Positions 46,401-61,300 of a stretch of DNA of 64,000 nt are shown in pieces; position 1 is the stretch's first letter; each line of letters opens with the position of its first letter. A model generated the notes under the pieces. The model was given only the letters and a program-made list of their open reading frames with translations, did no database searches and was not told the DNA's origin. A program made the translations under genes and the position numbers. The DNA comes from Viscum album (Eukaryota; Streptophyta; Magnoliopsida; Santalales; Viscaceae): NCBI GenBank assembly GCA_963277665.1, contig OY728128.1, positions 1,867,018,988-1,867,082,987 of the forward strand, given 5' to 3'.

Positions 46401-47427
46401 TTCATAAATATATAATCAATAGATAAATTTATGTTTTTCAGCTCCATTAAGAATACATATCAAGTGATAAATTTGTTGGTCATAAATATGTATTTATGTA
46501 ATAAGTTTGTGCCTATATAGTTAGTTATAGTATAATAAATTATATAACAATAAATTATGTTCCATAAAGCTAATTGTATCTGTTAATTTATTATAATAAA
46601 TTATTTTCCATTAAAGTAACTTAATTGTTTTTGTTCATAATATTAATAACCAAATTTTTGGATATCAACTACCCTTTTAGTAATACACATCTATTTAAAT
46701 TGAGAGTTCGGGTGGGTTCTTTCTATTAAAAACAACAATAAATACAAAATCTACTTAAATTCATATAATAAGAAAACATTCACCATCTAAGACACCCATA
46801 TAGAGTGTATATGATATTAAATTTCCCATTCCACACTTTCTTATGACCGTTTCTATGGATGGAGGTATGTGACAATATATTTATCTTTATAATTTTTTAA
46901 AAAAAACTAAAATTGATTTCTTGAATCAATTTTTAATTTTTATTATTTTATAAAATTTGGTATTAGACCTACTATATACCTTTTTCATACAATGAAATCC
47001 GATAATATATGTTTTCATAAACCAAATTTATATATCATATCATCAACTGAATCATTCTTTATTTTCCATAATCTTATGTAGTTATTCATCTTCAATAATT
47101 CATTTTCATACATATTATATCAATTTTATGTATGGATGTATTACATATATATTTTTATTTCAAATATTCCCATACCATTTTTTATATTTGATTTTTGTTG
47201 GAGTTTTCATGGTTTTGTGAGTCTTTAGTTTTCATTGAAGACCTATCACAACAAGATAAAATGATTTGAGGTCATAACAAGCCATTTAATTTGGTATTCA
47301 GTTTTTGACTATATATTGGTCACACCACACTGTGGGTTTTCACACCATTACATTCCATTAGGTAGAGATAACTTAGTCTTGTTCATGGGTTTTGACACTA
47401 CAATGTAGGTCCTTCTACTATGATGTT
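43491..47427. other. Unassigned AT-rich DNA
   Basis: 43491-44261 may continue the sequence split by element B. A minus frame at 43818-43528 has no convincing domain. 44262-44490 is noticeably less AT-rich and on the minus strand contains GTGGTAGAGCAT, a tRNA D-arm-like string, without a matching T-arm. 44,500-47,400 is extremely AT-rich; I see no gene, repeat or RNA in it. Confidence 0.5.
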
Positions 47428-49354
47428 TGTAACATCCTTAATTTATGTTTCACCTTGTTCTAAACTTTTAAATGTCATAAAAGCGTACTTATATAATTTG
47501 AGGCATTTTAGTGATATTTAGGAATCTGATATATATAAAACAATGGTAGGTGGCCCAATGATATAACATTAAGGCTATAACATGGCCACTAATGAGCCAG
47601 TATAGGAAACCTACTAGATAGTGGTCACATGGGGTGTTGTATTAAAACTACGTAGCCCACCATATAATTGATTTGACTTCTATGAAATATATGGCTCTAT
47701 CGACAGCCACAAGATTTTCGGTGTTGTTATACTAGTTGATATTAGTCTAGAGACTATCAAATGTTTCATTTAAAAAATATTTCGTTTTATTTTTCCTATG
47801 CCTCTCCTTTTACCCACACTTGACTTTAGAAACCATAAGGAGACCACAATGAAGAATTTGGATTGTTCCCTCCCAATTTTTGGCTTTATGAAAAATTTAT
47901 GAATCTCATGATCCTCACATGAAAAGTTTAATTCATTATAGCCCGTGTTACCTACTTTACTTTTGGGATAACATTAGAAATGTTATGTTATTATCAGTTC
48001 AAATAATTCTGAAATGATCTAATAATATAATTATCAATTGATGATAGAATGAGAAACCAGATTTGGAGAGGTGGAATCAATTTCTCTATAAATCCTAGAC
48101 CATTAGCAACACTGAATCATTCCAGTTAAATTAACTCTAGTCTTACATTTTTATGGATGTTTAATTATTAGATATTATCCTTATAATTTTCATATGACTG
48201 AATATGGATGTTTCTAGGGATCATGTATGTGAAACATGGATTAGATGATAATTCTTGACACTATATGGTCAAGGAACCTCACATAAGTTGTTTTTATCAT
48301 ATTGTCTTATAAGATATTGATTTTTGGAAGGATTGTGTTTTTTCTGTTAATAACCCAAGATAACTATGTCTCATTGGATTTTCATATCAATATTTATTGT
48401 ATATATGATTATTTATATACATGATGTGGTTGGGAAATTCCTTATTGTATCGTTGTGTTATACATCTGTATCTTCTTTATCATTGTAATTAAGTGGACAT
48501 GTTTAGTTATATGGGCCAGTCACTACCATATAGGGAAAGTTTGTAGAATGTGTTTGATTTCCCTAGATCTGTGAAATGGGTTATATATGTGATGTGATGT
48601 ATTTCCTAGGATATGTGATACTTGGTTGACTGATGAATTTTGCATTACCCCAAATATGTGAATTGGGACGACATGAGTATTTACCTTAAAAGTGGGTGTG
48701 ACTATCCCTTCAATGGGGATATTGACAATTGATTGGTTGGATGAGTACAATGCGTCAACGTATAGTGTTTCTTAAAATATAAAACCAATGTAAGGAGAGA
48801 AAGTCTCCAAGGACTAAAAAATTCTATGTTTAGTTATGATTACCTATTTTTACATGTGTAATGATTTTATTCATGGAATAAAGTTGTGTATATTTGGAAA
48901 TTATGAGAAGTACTATTGGTTTTCTGCTACATGGTGTTATACTCACACCCTATACAAGAATATCAATTCTTGTGTAGTCATATTTATTTGGGTCCTTTTT
49001 AATAGAAAGGGATATATGATGAGCCCTTGAGAAAGAGTAGCCAGATTGTTTGAGGCAATTTCAGGACAGATTATAGGTCTTAAGGATTTTCCACATATTA
49101 ACTATTTTTCATTCATTGAATTATTACATTAATCCACCATATATAAAGATCCTTTATTTTTTTATTTGGATATTATAATTGGAATTTCATATTATTGTAT
49201 CATGGATTAACACTCTTGATTAAATAATGATTCCACTATTATAATTATTATTCTTATTATTGTTGGTTTTTTATTTATTCCATGATTGTTTTGGATGGTT
49301 CTCTATTATAAAGGGTATATTATCTTCATGATTCTTCTAAAGCCCTCACCCATA
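47428..49354 (+). repeat. LTR of Ty3-like element X (5' LTR)
   Basis: Starts TGTAACATCC and ends CTCACCCATA, followed at 49356 by a Met primer-site start. About 1.93 kb. From about 47,800 onward it aligns with a second copy beginning near 61,310 (for example 48,650-48,720 with 62,140-62,210: GAATTGGG-ACATGAGTATTTA and AATGGGGATATT in both). Confidence 0.6.
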
Positions 49355-49355
49355 G

Positions 49356-49363
49356 TTGGTATC
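49356..49363 (+). other. Primer-binding-site remnant of element X
   Basis: TTGGTATC one base after the putative LTR end CATA; the following bases (CTCT) no longer match tRNA-Met. Same context (CATA-G-TTGGTATC) as element B (TATA-G-TTGGTATC). Confidence 0.55.
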
Positions 49364-50324
49364 CTCTTGTATATTGGGAGACATGAAGAATGTAATGTGG
49401 AAAACTATCACAAACATGGTGATTTTTTAGGTATTTAAAAATTGTATTAGATCCATATTTTCTTTTTTTTCAATTTATTTGTGACATGATAGACAAGTAA
49501 TATTATGGGTGATACTCGGGTAGGGTAATTCTTCCAGTGTTTGACCAGAACTATATAGTGGACCTTTTAGTTTCCATTATAGTGGGATTGGAGTTCTTGT
49601 TGTTAATTATTTCAATTGATTAATTTCACATTGAGTGATACACATGAATTTGATATTATAATTTATTGGATTTGGAGAGAATTCACGCATTCTTATAGGC
49701 ACACAAGTATTATTTTCATATTACAATTTTATTCATTATATATGGTTCATTTATTTTAATTTATGTTAAAATTTCAAAAAGTTCATTTTTCTGTATGTCA
49801 TTTTTTAAATTCAATCATTTAATCATGAGTATACTATGCTTGTTCTTTATATATGGATATGAATAATTTTTAGCTACCAATGTCTTGGTCTAGCCTTGGG
49901 TAGTTAATGGTTGTTGTAACTTTTTTGTGCAGATCCTCCTAGGATAAGTCTTTCAAAAGTGTCTATAAATAGTTAACTACTTTTCTTATACTATAGTTTT
50001 GGGATTTTCTATGTGTTTTCATTATAATTTCTAAAAAAAATTCACCATTGAGATATATTATTAAACCATAAAGGGAAGCTAATCAGATCACTCCCATATG
50101 GGAGAACTCCCATTTTACACAACCTTCTATTCATGAGAGTAAATTTGGGATTGCACATATAACTACCTTGATATTTTAGGAAATAAAAAAAATCCAACCC
50201 AGAATATTCATGCTAGTTCATTCTAATGGTGTCTAAACTCAATGTTCAATGATCAACTACGCTCCTGACTTCTATCTCTAGTCATCATCCAAATTATAGG
50301 AAACTGGAGTCCCCATGAATATTG

Positions 50325-50660
50325 AACACTATATATACATTTTCAATGACATGTTCAAGTTAGTAGAGACTCTGGAGGATAAAAAGCTGAAACATTCTAC
50401 ATTTTTTCTCTAGAGACCAGCTAGGAGGTTGTGGGCATTATGATTCTATAGGGAAGACATGATGGACTAACACATGGAACCTTTAAGGATGTATTTTTTA
50501 AGGAATTATTCATTGATACACTGGTTCTTGATCAATCATTGGATTTTATAGAGATTTAACAAAGTATGATGTTGCTATCTTCTTATTCTAAAAAATTCAA
50601 TATGTTTCATTGTTTTTCTTCTTCATGGGCTAGGAACAAGTCGAAAATGGGAAAAAATTT
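50325..50660 (+). pseudogene. gag capsid remnant of element X
   Basis: Plus-strand frames read FNDMFKLVETLEDKKLKHST then FFL-stop-RPARRLW, then in a shifted frame THGTFKDVFFKELFIDT. This follows the Ty3 capsid pattern (E-D-K-K-x-x-x-A-x-x-x-L...A-R-x-W-W...W-x-x-F-K-x-x-F). Position about 1 kb after the primer site also fits. Stops and at least one frameshift; only this segment is recognisable. 49,364-50,324 is an untranslated leader with nothing else I can identify. Confidence 0.55.
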
Positions 50661-50823
50661 AGATTTGTCTTCGATGTGAGTTAAAATATTAGGTTAGAAA
50701 TCCTTATTTGTTGAATTATTTTGGGGTTATTCATAGAAGATTGATTATGGAGGAGGAATTGGGGGATGAAAAATTTGAAGGTCTTCTTTCAGTTTTTGAG
50801 GTTCGTAGGAATATAAGAACCAT

Positions 50824-53147
50824 TGATAGGGGGGATAAATCAGTGGAATCTTTTACAATTTAATTTTTATTGAAATTTACAGTGATAAATATTCAATGTA
50901 TTATATCCTTTTAAAATTTATATAAAAATATACCTATATAGAAAGTATAGGTAAATAAAGTAAGGCACAAAGGATTTACAAGGTTCTCCATGAATATGGT
51001 TGTATAAATACTATCCATCAAGACTACAATCTATCTTTGGAAATTAACTATAATATAATGTGAATAAAAAATGATCCAAATCCTATTGGAATCCTTCTAT
51101 ATATATATAGATAATTACACCGACTCTCATTAGTTAAAATGATTTTCTTATATTTCTATTCCAAAAAAAGATATGGAAATTTTCTAAACAGCTCATAAAA
51201 TATTGTCTAGAAATTATCCATCACGAACAAACATTGTCTTCTATGACTCAATATGTTGAACCTATTATTCATATACTATAACTCTTTTTTGTGTACCTCA
51301 TAACACAACACCTTTTATCTATTCATTTATTTGATGAATAAATCACTACACCTTTGATAGATTTTGCAGTCTGATGTATTTGAATAGCAGACCTCTAACC
51401 ACTGCACTTGTGATTGGAACACATTTATATGTTGTATTTTCATTAACCATGAGTTTATTTAGTTAAAAACTCACAAATATCATATAATAAAATCTTCTTA
51501 TTTTGAATTATATCATATATTAATAGTGTAAAAATTTATAGTACATTAACTCCTTTATATAAGAACACATTTATGAGAAACCATGGGAACCCAAATATCG
51601 TTCCTTCTCAAAATAAACATTAAATTAAAAAAACATCCATATAATTAAAATTTTGTTAAAATCCTCTCATATAATCATGAACATTCTTGATGTTTCTTAC
51701 AAAATCTATATATTATACCTTCATCGATCTCCCTAAAATCAGGTAGATCACAAATGTTTAAGGAATATCATGTCGCAATCCCTATTATGAACTTTAATTT
51801 TTTTTACAAATCTTATCAAAACTATATATAGAAATTATTTTTCCAAATAAGTTTATAATAAATTCAATATCTAGTTCACTATTTCATTATCTGGTGACCT
51901 CAATAAGATATCCTTTATATGATAGTCTCAATGGAACATGTTTTATGAGAATAAAAAATCATTTCATCATTAGATTGACCTTGTAAAGGTACATATAGTT
52001 GACTTTTTACTATTCCCGATATCTATTAAAACCCAGCATCACCTAGGAGGGAGTACACCCTTTCTCAGTTCGAAAAAATTTAAATTACTTTATTTGATGA
52101 AATCAGAAAAGTTCAAATGTATTTTTCTAACCAATATGTCGGAACATCTCTTTTTAACAATCATTTACTCAATGAAACATCATACAAATATTTTTTTTGG
52201 AAAATAAATCTTAGTACATCATCAGGGAACTATCTCTCCAATAACTTCATAATTGTTTTATAATATTATTCATTGCATCGGATCAGTGATCCATAAAAAT
52301 GAATTGAAAACCCAGTCTAAAATTTCATAGTCATTTTGTAACTATTTCCATTGTACTTGAGACTAACTTATCCTATAGAACATAGATTACTATCTCTCTT
52401 TAAGAATTTGTAAATTTATTCTTCTGGACCACTTGAAGAAAAATTCATCTACTAGAACTTCAGAAAATCATATAAACATTTTTTTTATAAAAACACTGAA
52501 AAATAAAAATTATATCTCTCAGTCTAACAAAACATTGAACCTATCTATCTGATGATATTTATAAATATTTTCTTGATTTTGATGTAGAGACATCATCTCT
52601 ATCATAAGATTACTATTATGATGGATATTTATTCTATGGACCCAATCCTAAGGCCTTTATAAATAAACATTCTCCATGATTTCATAATGTAGAAAATTTT
52701 TATATCTTTTAATGTAATTTGTGCATCTTGAATTTTATACAAAGGGTATTTCTAGAAAATTGATTGGCCTATTTCATATACTCGATCTGTTGACTATGAA
52801 CATGTCTTGATAAATAACAATTTTTACTTCTCCAAATCATATGTAGAAAATTGTAAAACCTCAATAAAAAATTCAAAAAATGATTTTGTATTTCTACACC
52901 TATTCACATCATCCAACTGTGGACTTCTTTAATTTATTTCAAATCCATAAATCATAACATGAATCAAAGTTATCTTCATGTTATTAGAAACTTTAATACC
53001 TGTATAGAATAATATGAATTGAAAATGAATTTTTCTAAACCTAGTAAGGTAACCTAAATAAACTCATACATCAAGTATTGTTCTCATAAAACCAAAAATC
53101 TTTCATAAGAATTATGTTTCCATTAAAAACAATATTCACTAAAAAAT
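50824..53147 (-). repeat. 3' LTR of copia element Y
   Basis: Aligns with 58334-60626: CCTCTAACCACT at 51,390 and 58,880, GTACACCC at 52,053 and TGCACCC at 59,531, and matching stretches at equal offsets to the end. Minus-strand end CCCCCCTATCA is the usual CCCCCTCTT-type LTR tail. Confidence 0.65.
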
Positions 53148-53519
53148 AGAAAAATGATATTTAGCCATTACCTTTATATTTTTGGTAATATTCCTAATGA
53201 CTTCAAAACAAATTTCATCAATCCCTAACCATTTTCATGGAGAATTTCCTGATACCTAACTTCTGATGTATGAAATGTTTTTAGTGAATTTCAACCTTCA
53301 ATGACAAGTAGTTTTTTGTGCCTGATAAGATGAACTTACCTTTAAAAATTTAATCACCCTTTTTTAGATAACACTATATTCTTATTTCCATATGATATGA
53401 TTTTAATTGATCATAAAATGTTGTGCACAATCTCCCAAATTTAAAACCTAATCCAATAAAATATGGGTGTTCATACCCTATAATTTTTTTAAATTAATTG
53501 GTTGAGGCTGAACATATAG

Positions 53520-53740
53520 TTACAACCTCTATTCATCAAATCATTCTCTTGAAATAGACTTGGAGAAAACATCAAAAAATATTTTTTTGAAACATATTCA
53601 GGAACCACATCTCCAACATAAACATTAACATTAATTAAAGGATATATAATATCTATATTATTTGATATAAATTTTTGTTATGTATTTTTGAAAATATAAC
53701 TGGAACATTGATTGTCATAAAAATATTCAATGGTTTAGTA
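53520..53740 (-). pseudogene. Copia Y RNase H remnant
   Basis: Minus strand: YDNQCSSYIFKN (CDNTSAIxISKNP type, 53,720-53,690), then NNIDIIYPLI where TKHIDIRYHFIR is expected, then GDVVPEYVSKKYF (GDxxLEYVPTxxQLADIFTK type, 53,614-53,580). These are the last conserved blocks of copia pol, correctly placed next to the 3' LTR. Confidence 0.65.
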
Positions 53741-56554
53741 AGATTTCCTATTAAATCTCTCAGTTAATCTTTCATCCACATATATTGTGTATAATATTAG
53801 GTAGATTAAACATATTTTACATCCGTTTTACTAAAATTAACTGAATTTTGTTCCTTACAATTCCATATCACACGACATTCTCCCAATAAAATCTTTCTGT
53901 TGATATTGATTTTCTGTCATTATAATATCTAGACAAATCATCATCAATGAATAAATGAAAATATATATCATTAATTAATCTATACATTAGAATACAAATT
54001 ATTTTCTTGCATTAATATACCTAAGTATTTTCTTAGCTACTAATATGTGTAATTCCTTAAAACCACTTCGATAACTTTCACGCAAGATTACAACATAAAA
54101 AATTTATATTCATGAGGTAGTTAGATAGAGTAAACTCCCCTATCAAATCTTGTAATTATAGTTGATTCACACTTTTCCTAGCATTGTATTTACTTATCTT
54201 CATTACAAAATACTTAATTGTATAATGATCCATAAATTCTATCATTCTAATGTTTTGTAATTACTCTTTTCCATCAATTTATTTTAAAAAGGAGGTGTAT
54301 CTTCACATTTAATAAATATTTCAATCCAAAGATGAGTTAAACTATCAATGCACTGATATTTCCATGTTTTACATCATTCATTTTAGAAACTATAATTAAT
54401 ATTTATCCCAATATCCTAAAAAATAATATCTTCATGATAAACCCTAAAAATTTGGGTAACTCTATTCATTTTTGTAATATACAAGTTCCTATGAACTCTT
54501 AATTTAGAAAAGTTATACTACTTCAGACAACTATCATGTTTAGAATAGTAGGCATGATGGGCCTATTTCAATAGATAATAATATTTCATCTCTTTACAAA
54601 TAATTTTTTAGTCATTATAAATTATAATCCCACATAGGTTTGAAATTAATACTTCTTATTTAATTTCATAATTTAAAAAATCTAAATTAATATCCTTCTA
54701 ATTTATTTTGTAATAAAAATGTGCATAAACTACTTAGAAAACTCTAATAGTGTCAAGTCCCACAATAAGAGTAATGTTTTATTCGAAATCAACACCTACC
54801 ACCTATGAATAACCTTTGAAAACAAGTCATTCTTTATTTAAGTAAATTTAATCATGTTACATGAGAATATTTATGAACTCCCATTTTTTATCTATAACAT
54901 TATTTTCCAAATTCAATTGAATAAGATCCAAGGTGCAATTTTTCCAAATCTAGTCTAACAATTTATTCATTATATTTATCTACACTTTATTATATACTTT
55001 CTATAAAACTAAATATGGTTCCAACTATGGGATAAGAAATTTATAATTCTATAATCTCCATTTTCATCTTGTATTAAATAGAGATTTATGATTTCCAATT
55101 ATGTTATTATATTCAAAATATTTTTTATAAATTTCATTATTTGATATAATTTATTCTGATTTTTGTTTCCCCTTTACAAGATTGATCTAAATCAAATTAT
55201 ATGTGTTTAGGATTATATAAATTAATTTTTATTATCTAATTCAAATGTCAACATTCTATCATTCATAATATTTTCCTTATCATAATCAAAAAAAATTAAT
55301 GATGTTTGAATCTCAATAAATTTCACATCAAAGGAATCGATCAAATTTTTTAGACCATTATTCCAATACATATAAATACTAATATTAATTGAATATACCA
55401 TGAGAATTATATTATTGAATTATTCTTACAAATTTCATAAATTTTTATATTTGATCTTTAGAAAATAAGGACTCCTTAAAAATATAAAGTATTTCATTAT
55501 AGGATTTTTCTAATATCACATCTCAAAATTAATCATTTTATTTACCTATCACTGTAAAAATTTATGTATATTATGAGCATATGTACATACAAATTCTCAC
55601 TAAAATAATTTATAATTTATGTATTCCACAAGAATTCTACTTACCATTTCAATTACTACATTATTTTTCCTTTATATAATTCAATCTTCTTTTAGGAGTG
55701 TGTAGGGCACATTATTGGTGTTTTATTATATGTTTCGTTAGATATTACTCGAAAGAGTTACATATGTATTATTTTCCATTGTCTATCCCCAAACTATTTT
55801 CATCCTCAATGATTATGTAACATGAGTAACAATGATCTTTGATTTAAAATAGTCTATCACAGGTTTATTCTTCCATAGTAACAACATTTTAATTATTCAA
55901 AAAATGTATAAGGAAAGACTATTTTATGAAGATTAACTCTTTACCATTATAAAAAATTTTGATAATACTTATTATTTATTCTTTTAACCCATCAAAAAAC
56001 AAAACTTTTTTAATTTAGTTTCTTAACATCAATATCTTTCATTCTTATTCATTTTATTTTTAAGGAATGTCATTTACTAATGTAACTGATCCTCTAATTT
56101 TTTATTTATCATTTTTCATGATTTTTATATCACCTATCATATTTAAATAAATACCACATTTAAAAATCTATATCATATTATTCTTTATATATTTTATATA
56201 AGCCTCATAAAAAAATATCTATATTAATTTTCCATATTCTCAACTTGATTTTCTTTTCTAAAATTTGAATATTGACTCAATAGTGTCTTAATATATTCAT
56301 AAATGATGTTTCATAGTTGTTAATACCTTCCAAAATCCCAATAAATATTATTAACACTATTTCCCATTGGAAAATTCCATATTTTGATGAATTTGTATTA
56401 ATTTCATCTTATATATTACAGATGTTTCATTCTTTCTTACCATATTTCTTCCCCTCAATTCATTATAAATTCCACCAAGAGATATATTGTTCTAACAATA
56501 ACATTCCTTGTTCCAATATATACCACAACACATATAATATAAAATCAATCCTGA
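53741..56554 (-). other. Copia Y interior, unreadable
   Basis: Should hold integrase and reverse transcriptase. I could not recognise their motifs among the stops; the sequence is about as AT-rich as unconstrained DNA here. Confidence 0.4.
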
Positions 56555-56761
56555 TCATCTATAAAAAAAAGGATTACCTTGGATATGTTTATTGAGCTTC
56601 AATACATCTTTTTGTATCTGAATCCCCTTTTCATGGAATATTTTTTTGACAATTTTTTTTTCAAATTTTATTAATGTGATACTTTTCACATATACATTAT
56701 CAATAAAATAATCCACAATGTTTTTTATTAAGTAATAATTGTTAGAATAATTATATAACAT
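56555..56761 (-). pseudogene. Copia Y gag C-terminal-like segment
   Basis: Minus-strand open stretch containing FEKKIVKKIFHEKGIQIQKD and VLKLNKHIQG, charged and coiled-coil-like, resembling the helical C-terminal part of SIRE-type gag. The match is by pattern only. Confidence 0.35.
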
Positions 56762-57689
56762 TAATGTTTAGTGGAAATATATGAATTCCAATTCATGGGA
56801 TGTGTTTTTTTAGAATCTCTATATGTTTCAACCATTAACTTTGATGATTTGTTAAAATTAATACTTATATTATTTAAGATAATTTTATCTTATGCATTAT
56901 CTATTTTGTTTAAAAATATCTTATTTCTTATTTTTGAGATTCCTACCATGATATTCCACTATCATTCCATAGTTTTTAACTTTAAGATTCAGTTTCGTAA
57001 TATCCTAAATAAATGAATATTTTAATTTACCAAAATTGTCCTTTATTTTATTTTTATCCTCACATTCTTGCACCCATATTTTAATCTAATTTTTAGGTTT
57101 TTGATTTTTCTCAATACATTCCACAAGTTTTATTCTCAGTTAATATCCTCTATATGGTTCATTACATTCTTCTTCATTATTATTATTAGTATTTTATATT
57201 ATCTCAATGTATGAAAAAAAGTTTGTCAAATCTATATATATATATATTTCTTCTAATGAACTATTTTTGGTAGATTTATACAAAAAGTTCACACTAAAAA
57301 TAGTTATTTTTGTTTCATGTAAGCATTTTCTTATTATTTTTGAAATTATTAATATCATTGAATGTTTTTCCCCGCTTCTTCCACTGAGGATATTTTTGAA
57401 ATCATCATCTTATTCACCACCTATTTTTTTAGATTGTTTGTATCAAAATTTCCAAATCATATACACTAAAAACATTAAAAATTGAGTTTGTCTTTTCTAC
57501 ATTCCCATTCCTTTTCGATAGTTTTTAGAGAGAAAAAAATATTCTCATTCATTTAAAAATAATATTCCTTAACATGTGAATCACTAAGGTACATTATATC
57601 AGGTTCAGATTCCAGAATCTTTAGTTTCGTTATATCTTTGAATATAATTTCCTCTTCAATCATATTGTGGAATTATATATCCTTTATCA

Positions 57690-57900
57690 TCATATGTTCA
57701 ATAATAATTTTATGTATTTCATCAAATGATAAATTATCTTTATCGTCTAAAATAGCCTACCCAGAATGTTTGTAATACATTTCATTATAATGGTGAAACC
57801 TTCTTGGAAATCCTTTAGTCCTATAATATTTTTGAAAATCTTATTAACTATGGTAAAATATTCATCAACAAATTCTTCATCATAGATTCTGATGTCCTAA
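57690..57900 (-). pseudogene. Copia Y gag remnant
   Basis: Minus strand: IRIYDEEFVDEYFTIVNKI followed by GLKDFQEGF and, in a shifted frame, NLSFDEIHKIIIEHMM. These match the order E-x-V-x-x-Y...I-x-N-x-L-x-x-L-G...L-x-x-L-x-x-D-E-I-H of SIRE-like gag. Position next to the 5' LTR fits. Confidence 0.55.
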
Positions 57901-58333
57901 AACTTGCTTTTCCAAATTTGAAGATTTCATCCTTCAATATTGTGTTTCCTTAAAAGATACATTAGACTTTTTTAAAATTTTCTATATCTATATTTAGACC
58001 TACTAAATTCATAAAAAAATTCATCCATGTACATAAGAATAAAATATCAATATTTTTCATCAAACTGAATATTTATTTTAACAAAAAATTTCATAGGAGA
58101 ATCTTTCTAAATGGGTGGAAACCAAATTATATATGCATAAATTAACTCGAATCCAAGTGAGAGAAGACAAGATATCATTCTAGATTCAATCGATGGAATT
58201 ATTCACTTAAAAGGGGTGACTACCCATATTGATGTCTAAATTGAGGTTATTCCTGATAAGAAAATTAAGGATCTAATATAGGGATCCTAGATCCCCTAAT
58301 AATACTTGATATTATCAGGATTTTATGAACCAA

Positions 58334-60626
58334 TGCAGGGGTGATTCGGTGGATACAATTTAAAAAAATATCATTAAATAAACTCCTATAACTTGTATGA
58401 GAATTATATCATTTTTATCTTTTTATGTCAATGTTAATTATATTCAATGATTTGAATATAGATAAAGGCATAAAAATTTAATTAGCTTTTTGCCTAGTGC
58501 GGGTGAATAAATCCTTTCCATGGAGACTCTCGTCAGACCAAGTAAATTCACTATACTATTAATTTAATATAAAAGGATCCAAATACTGTTAGACTCCTTA
58601 TATATCATTATAAGTAATTATAATGAATCCCATAAGTTAAATTTCTATCCTTATACAACTGATTCAAATCAAGATATGTTAATTTTATTATCATCTCATG
58701 GGTGTTTGTCTGGAAATTCACTATCTGATACACTCTTCTTATGACATGATTCTATTTGGTGTGCCTATAATTCATCTAAAAAACTCTATATAGTTTTCCT
58801 TAACAAAATAATACTTTGATATGTGACTTTTTAAAATTTTAAAACCCTACTCCTATGACTTATTTATATGATTAATAAACCTCTAACCACTACCAGACTA
58901 GAACGCCTATATATGGTGTAGTTTCATCAACTGAGAGATTCATTAGTTGAAAAATCACACTGATCCTCTAATAAAATATTCAAATTTTTAGATCTTGTGT
59001 TCATGAACACTATTAATTTGTATGGTTCCTTTACCCCTTTATATAGGTATCCCTACATGAGAAAGTGGATGACTAAAATATTTTTCCTACTCAACTCAAA
59101 CTCAAAATTCAAAACATCCTTCTAATTTCAATTTTGTTGGTTTCCTATCTAATATTCTATATTTTTATTGAAGCTTATTAAAAACACAGTATCTTAAACT
59201 ATATTCAAACATCTGTAACTCAACTAGATAAAAATAATTTTAGGGAACATATCAAAATCATCTTAGTTAAATACATTACAAATTTTGTAATGCTTCTAAA
59301 AACAACATCTAGAAAATCTTTTTCCAATGAATTTGAATTGAACTCCCCAATACAGTTCACTATTTATCCATTTGGTGAAATGGGATATGATCTCCTCCAT
59401 TTGATAGTCTCAATAATGTATTTTTGAGGAGCTCTTGATTATAATTTTATCTGACAATCCTTTTAATGTATCGTATGGTTTATATTATACTATTATCCTA
59501 GTCTACTATAAATTAGCATCATCATAGATTGGGTGCACCCTTTATCTATTTTAAGTGATTTAAATTATCATCAATTGATGAACTCACATAAGTTCCACAT
59601 GATTTTTATAACTGATTTTTTTGAGAATTTTATATCTAATTGTCCTATGCATACGTAAACTTCAATTATGATTTATTCAAAAAATATAGTTAAACATATC
59701 ATTAAAGAATAATATATCTTATTAAATCACAATTATTTGTCTAATTCTCATATATCTAATGGATCTTTGAACAATCATTGTAACATAAACCCCTATTCAA
59801 ATTAATTCATAGTGATTTTCTCACATTTTTGTGTACATGAAACTACCATGTTTGGGATTACATTATTTACTCTCTTTCCAGTGGAATTCCCCAATTTATC
59901 ATTATGAACCCATTCGAATACGATTCATTAATCAGTTATAAATTCATAATATCATCTAAACTTTCTAAGAACATTAATTGAACTATTTAAATTAATATAT
60001 CTCAAGATTCCACACGTTTGAATGTTTCTATCAAATGGTTTTTGTAAAGATCTGTATGAACTAGCCTTCTGGTGGAAGGACATAATTTCTATCATTCAAA
60101 TATTTGTGTGATAGAAATTTTATTAATGGACTATAAAAAACAGTCTATAAAAAATCCTCTAAGATTTCATGAATTCAATATTACTATAGATAATAATATA
60201 ACCAATGTTACATAGAATTAATAATTAATATGATTATGCAACAATTTTATGAATATTCCCAATATACTCAATATCGTGGCCTTAGAACGTGTATTGTATG
60301 ATTAGTTTTTTATCAACACTAAATCATAGGTTAAACTTCATAGACCCTAAACACAATCATTGTATATTGAACATTGAATTATCCACCTAATTAAATATTC
60401 CCCATTTGGACTTATTTAATTTTGTAAAACCATATATAATTATATTGAATCATTAGTATCTTCATGATATTAGAAAATTCTATATAATTATGACATCATA
60501 TGACTTGATAATGAATATTTCATAACTGAATAAGGATAAATTGATAAAATAATTCATCAAAAAAATTTATCTTGATAAAAATACAAGAAATATGTTGAAA
60601 ATTAATAAAATATTCAATCAATAACA
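58334..60626 (-). repeat. 5' LTR of copia element Y
   Basis: Partner of 50824-53147. Minus-strand end AATCACCCCTGCA is followed by TTGGTTCA (58,332-58,325), a primer-site remnant lacking one base of TTGGTATCA. Confidence 0.62.
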
Positions 60627-61300
60627 ACCCAATGTGTCTTCTATTTTAACATACAAACTGTATAATTTTCCACTTTTTCCCAAGATACATCTTTTTCAAA
60701 TAGTAACATGAAATCAGATGACATGTTCCAGGGTGGAAGGTGAATGGTAGAGTAGAGTAGGGGGTCTTCATCTTCTTATATAAAATAATGTACTATAGGT
60801 AATGCAATTGTGAATAGAATAGGAATAATATAAAATTTAGTCCTAACCCTGAAAATAGTTTTAACAATATAGAATTAAAAGATATGATAAGTGGTTTTCT
60901 ATGAATGACTCTGAGATGGGCTCCATGAGGTTATACTAAATGTTGGATAGGGGAAACACTAGTAGGTGTATAATCCTCATGGGTCTATGAATGAAGGGAT
61001 ACATTAGCCTTAGGGGTTAGGATAAAGAGTGAAGATATTTATATTTCATGTGGTACATTAGACTCAATATGATAGAGCAAGGAGAAATTTGATAGTTTTT
61101 CTTAAAATAGAAATTACAACTAAAATATCTGTTTTTTTATTTAACATTGACACATACCATTAATTTATTTATTTTGATGGGTTTTCAAAAAACCTCATTT
61201 CCTTATATATCAATCTAATTTCTGATGGAAACATAATTGGTGATATGAGGTTGAGAGTTGTATGATTTTCTTTGAAAATAATTTTTTATCTCTCACTTCA
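60627..61300 (+). other. Element X continuation after copia Y, unreadable
   Basis: Expected to be X interior and the start of its second LTR. No TGTAACA start could be fixed near the predicted 60.94 kb. A G-rich TAGGGGG at about 60,757 could be a decayed purine tract. Confidence 0.3.

Larger units (their letters stand above)
50824..60626 (-). mobile_element. Ty1/copia element Y (SIRE/Maximus-like), heavily decayed
   Basis: Two direct repeats of about 2.3 kb (50824-53147 and 58334-60626) flank a 5.2-kb interior. On the minus strand gag-like sequence lies next to the right repeat (57,690-57,900) and an RNase H end next to the left repeat (53,520-53,740), giving the minus orientation. Flanks accat (50819-50823) and accca (60627-60631) are an imperfect 5-bp target duplication. 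It interrupts element X after its gag start. Boundaries are by eye, with an error of perhaps tens of bases. Confidence 0.68.

Noticed and set aside
50090..50115. Inverted repeat TCCCATATGGGA with further CCCAT/ATGGG words as a transposon terminus
   Set aside because: Short local palindrome in an untranslated leader; no second terminus or target duplication found.
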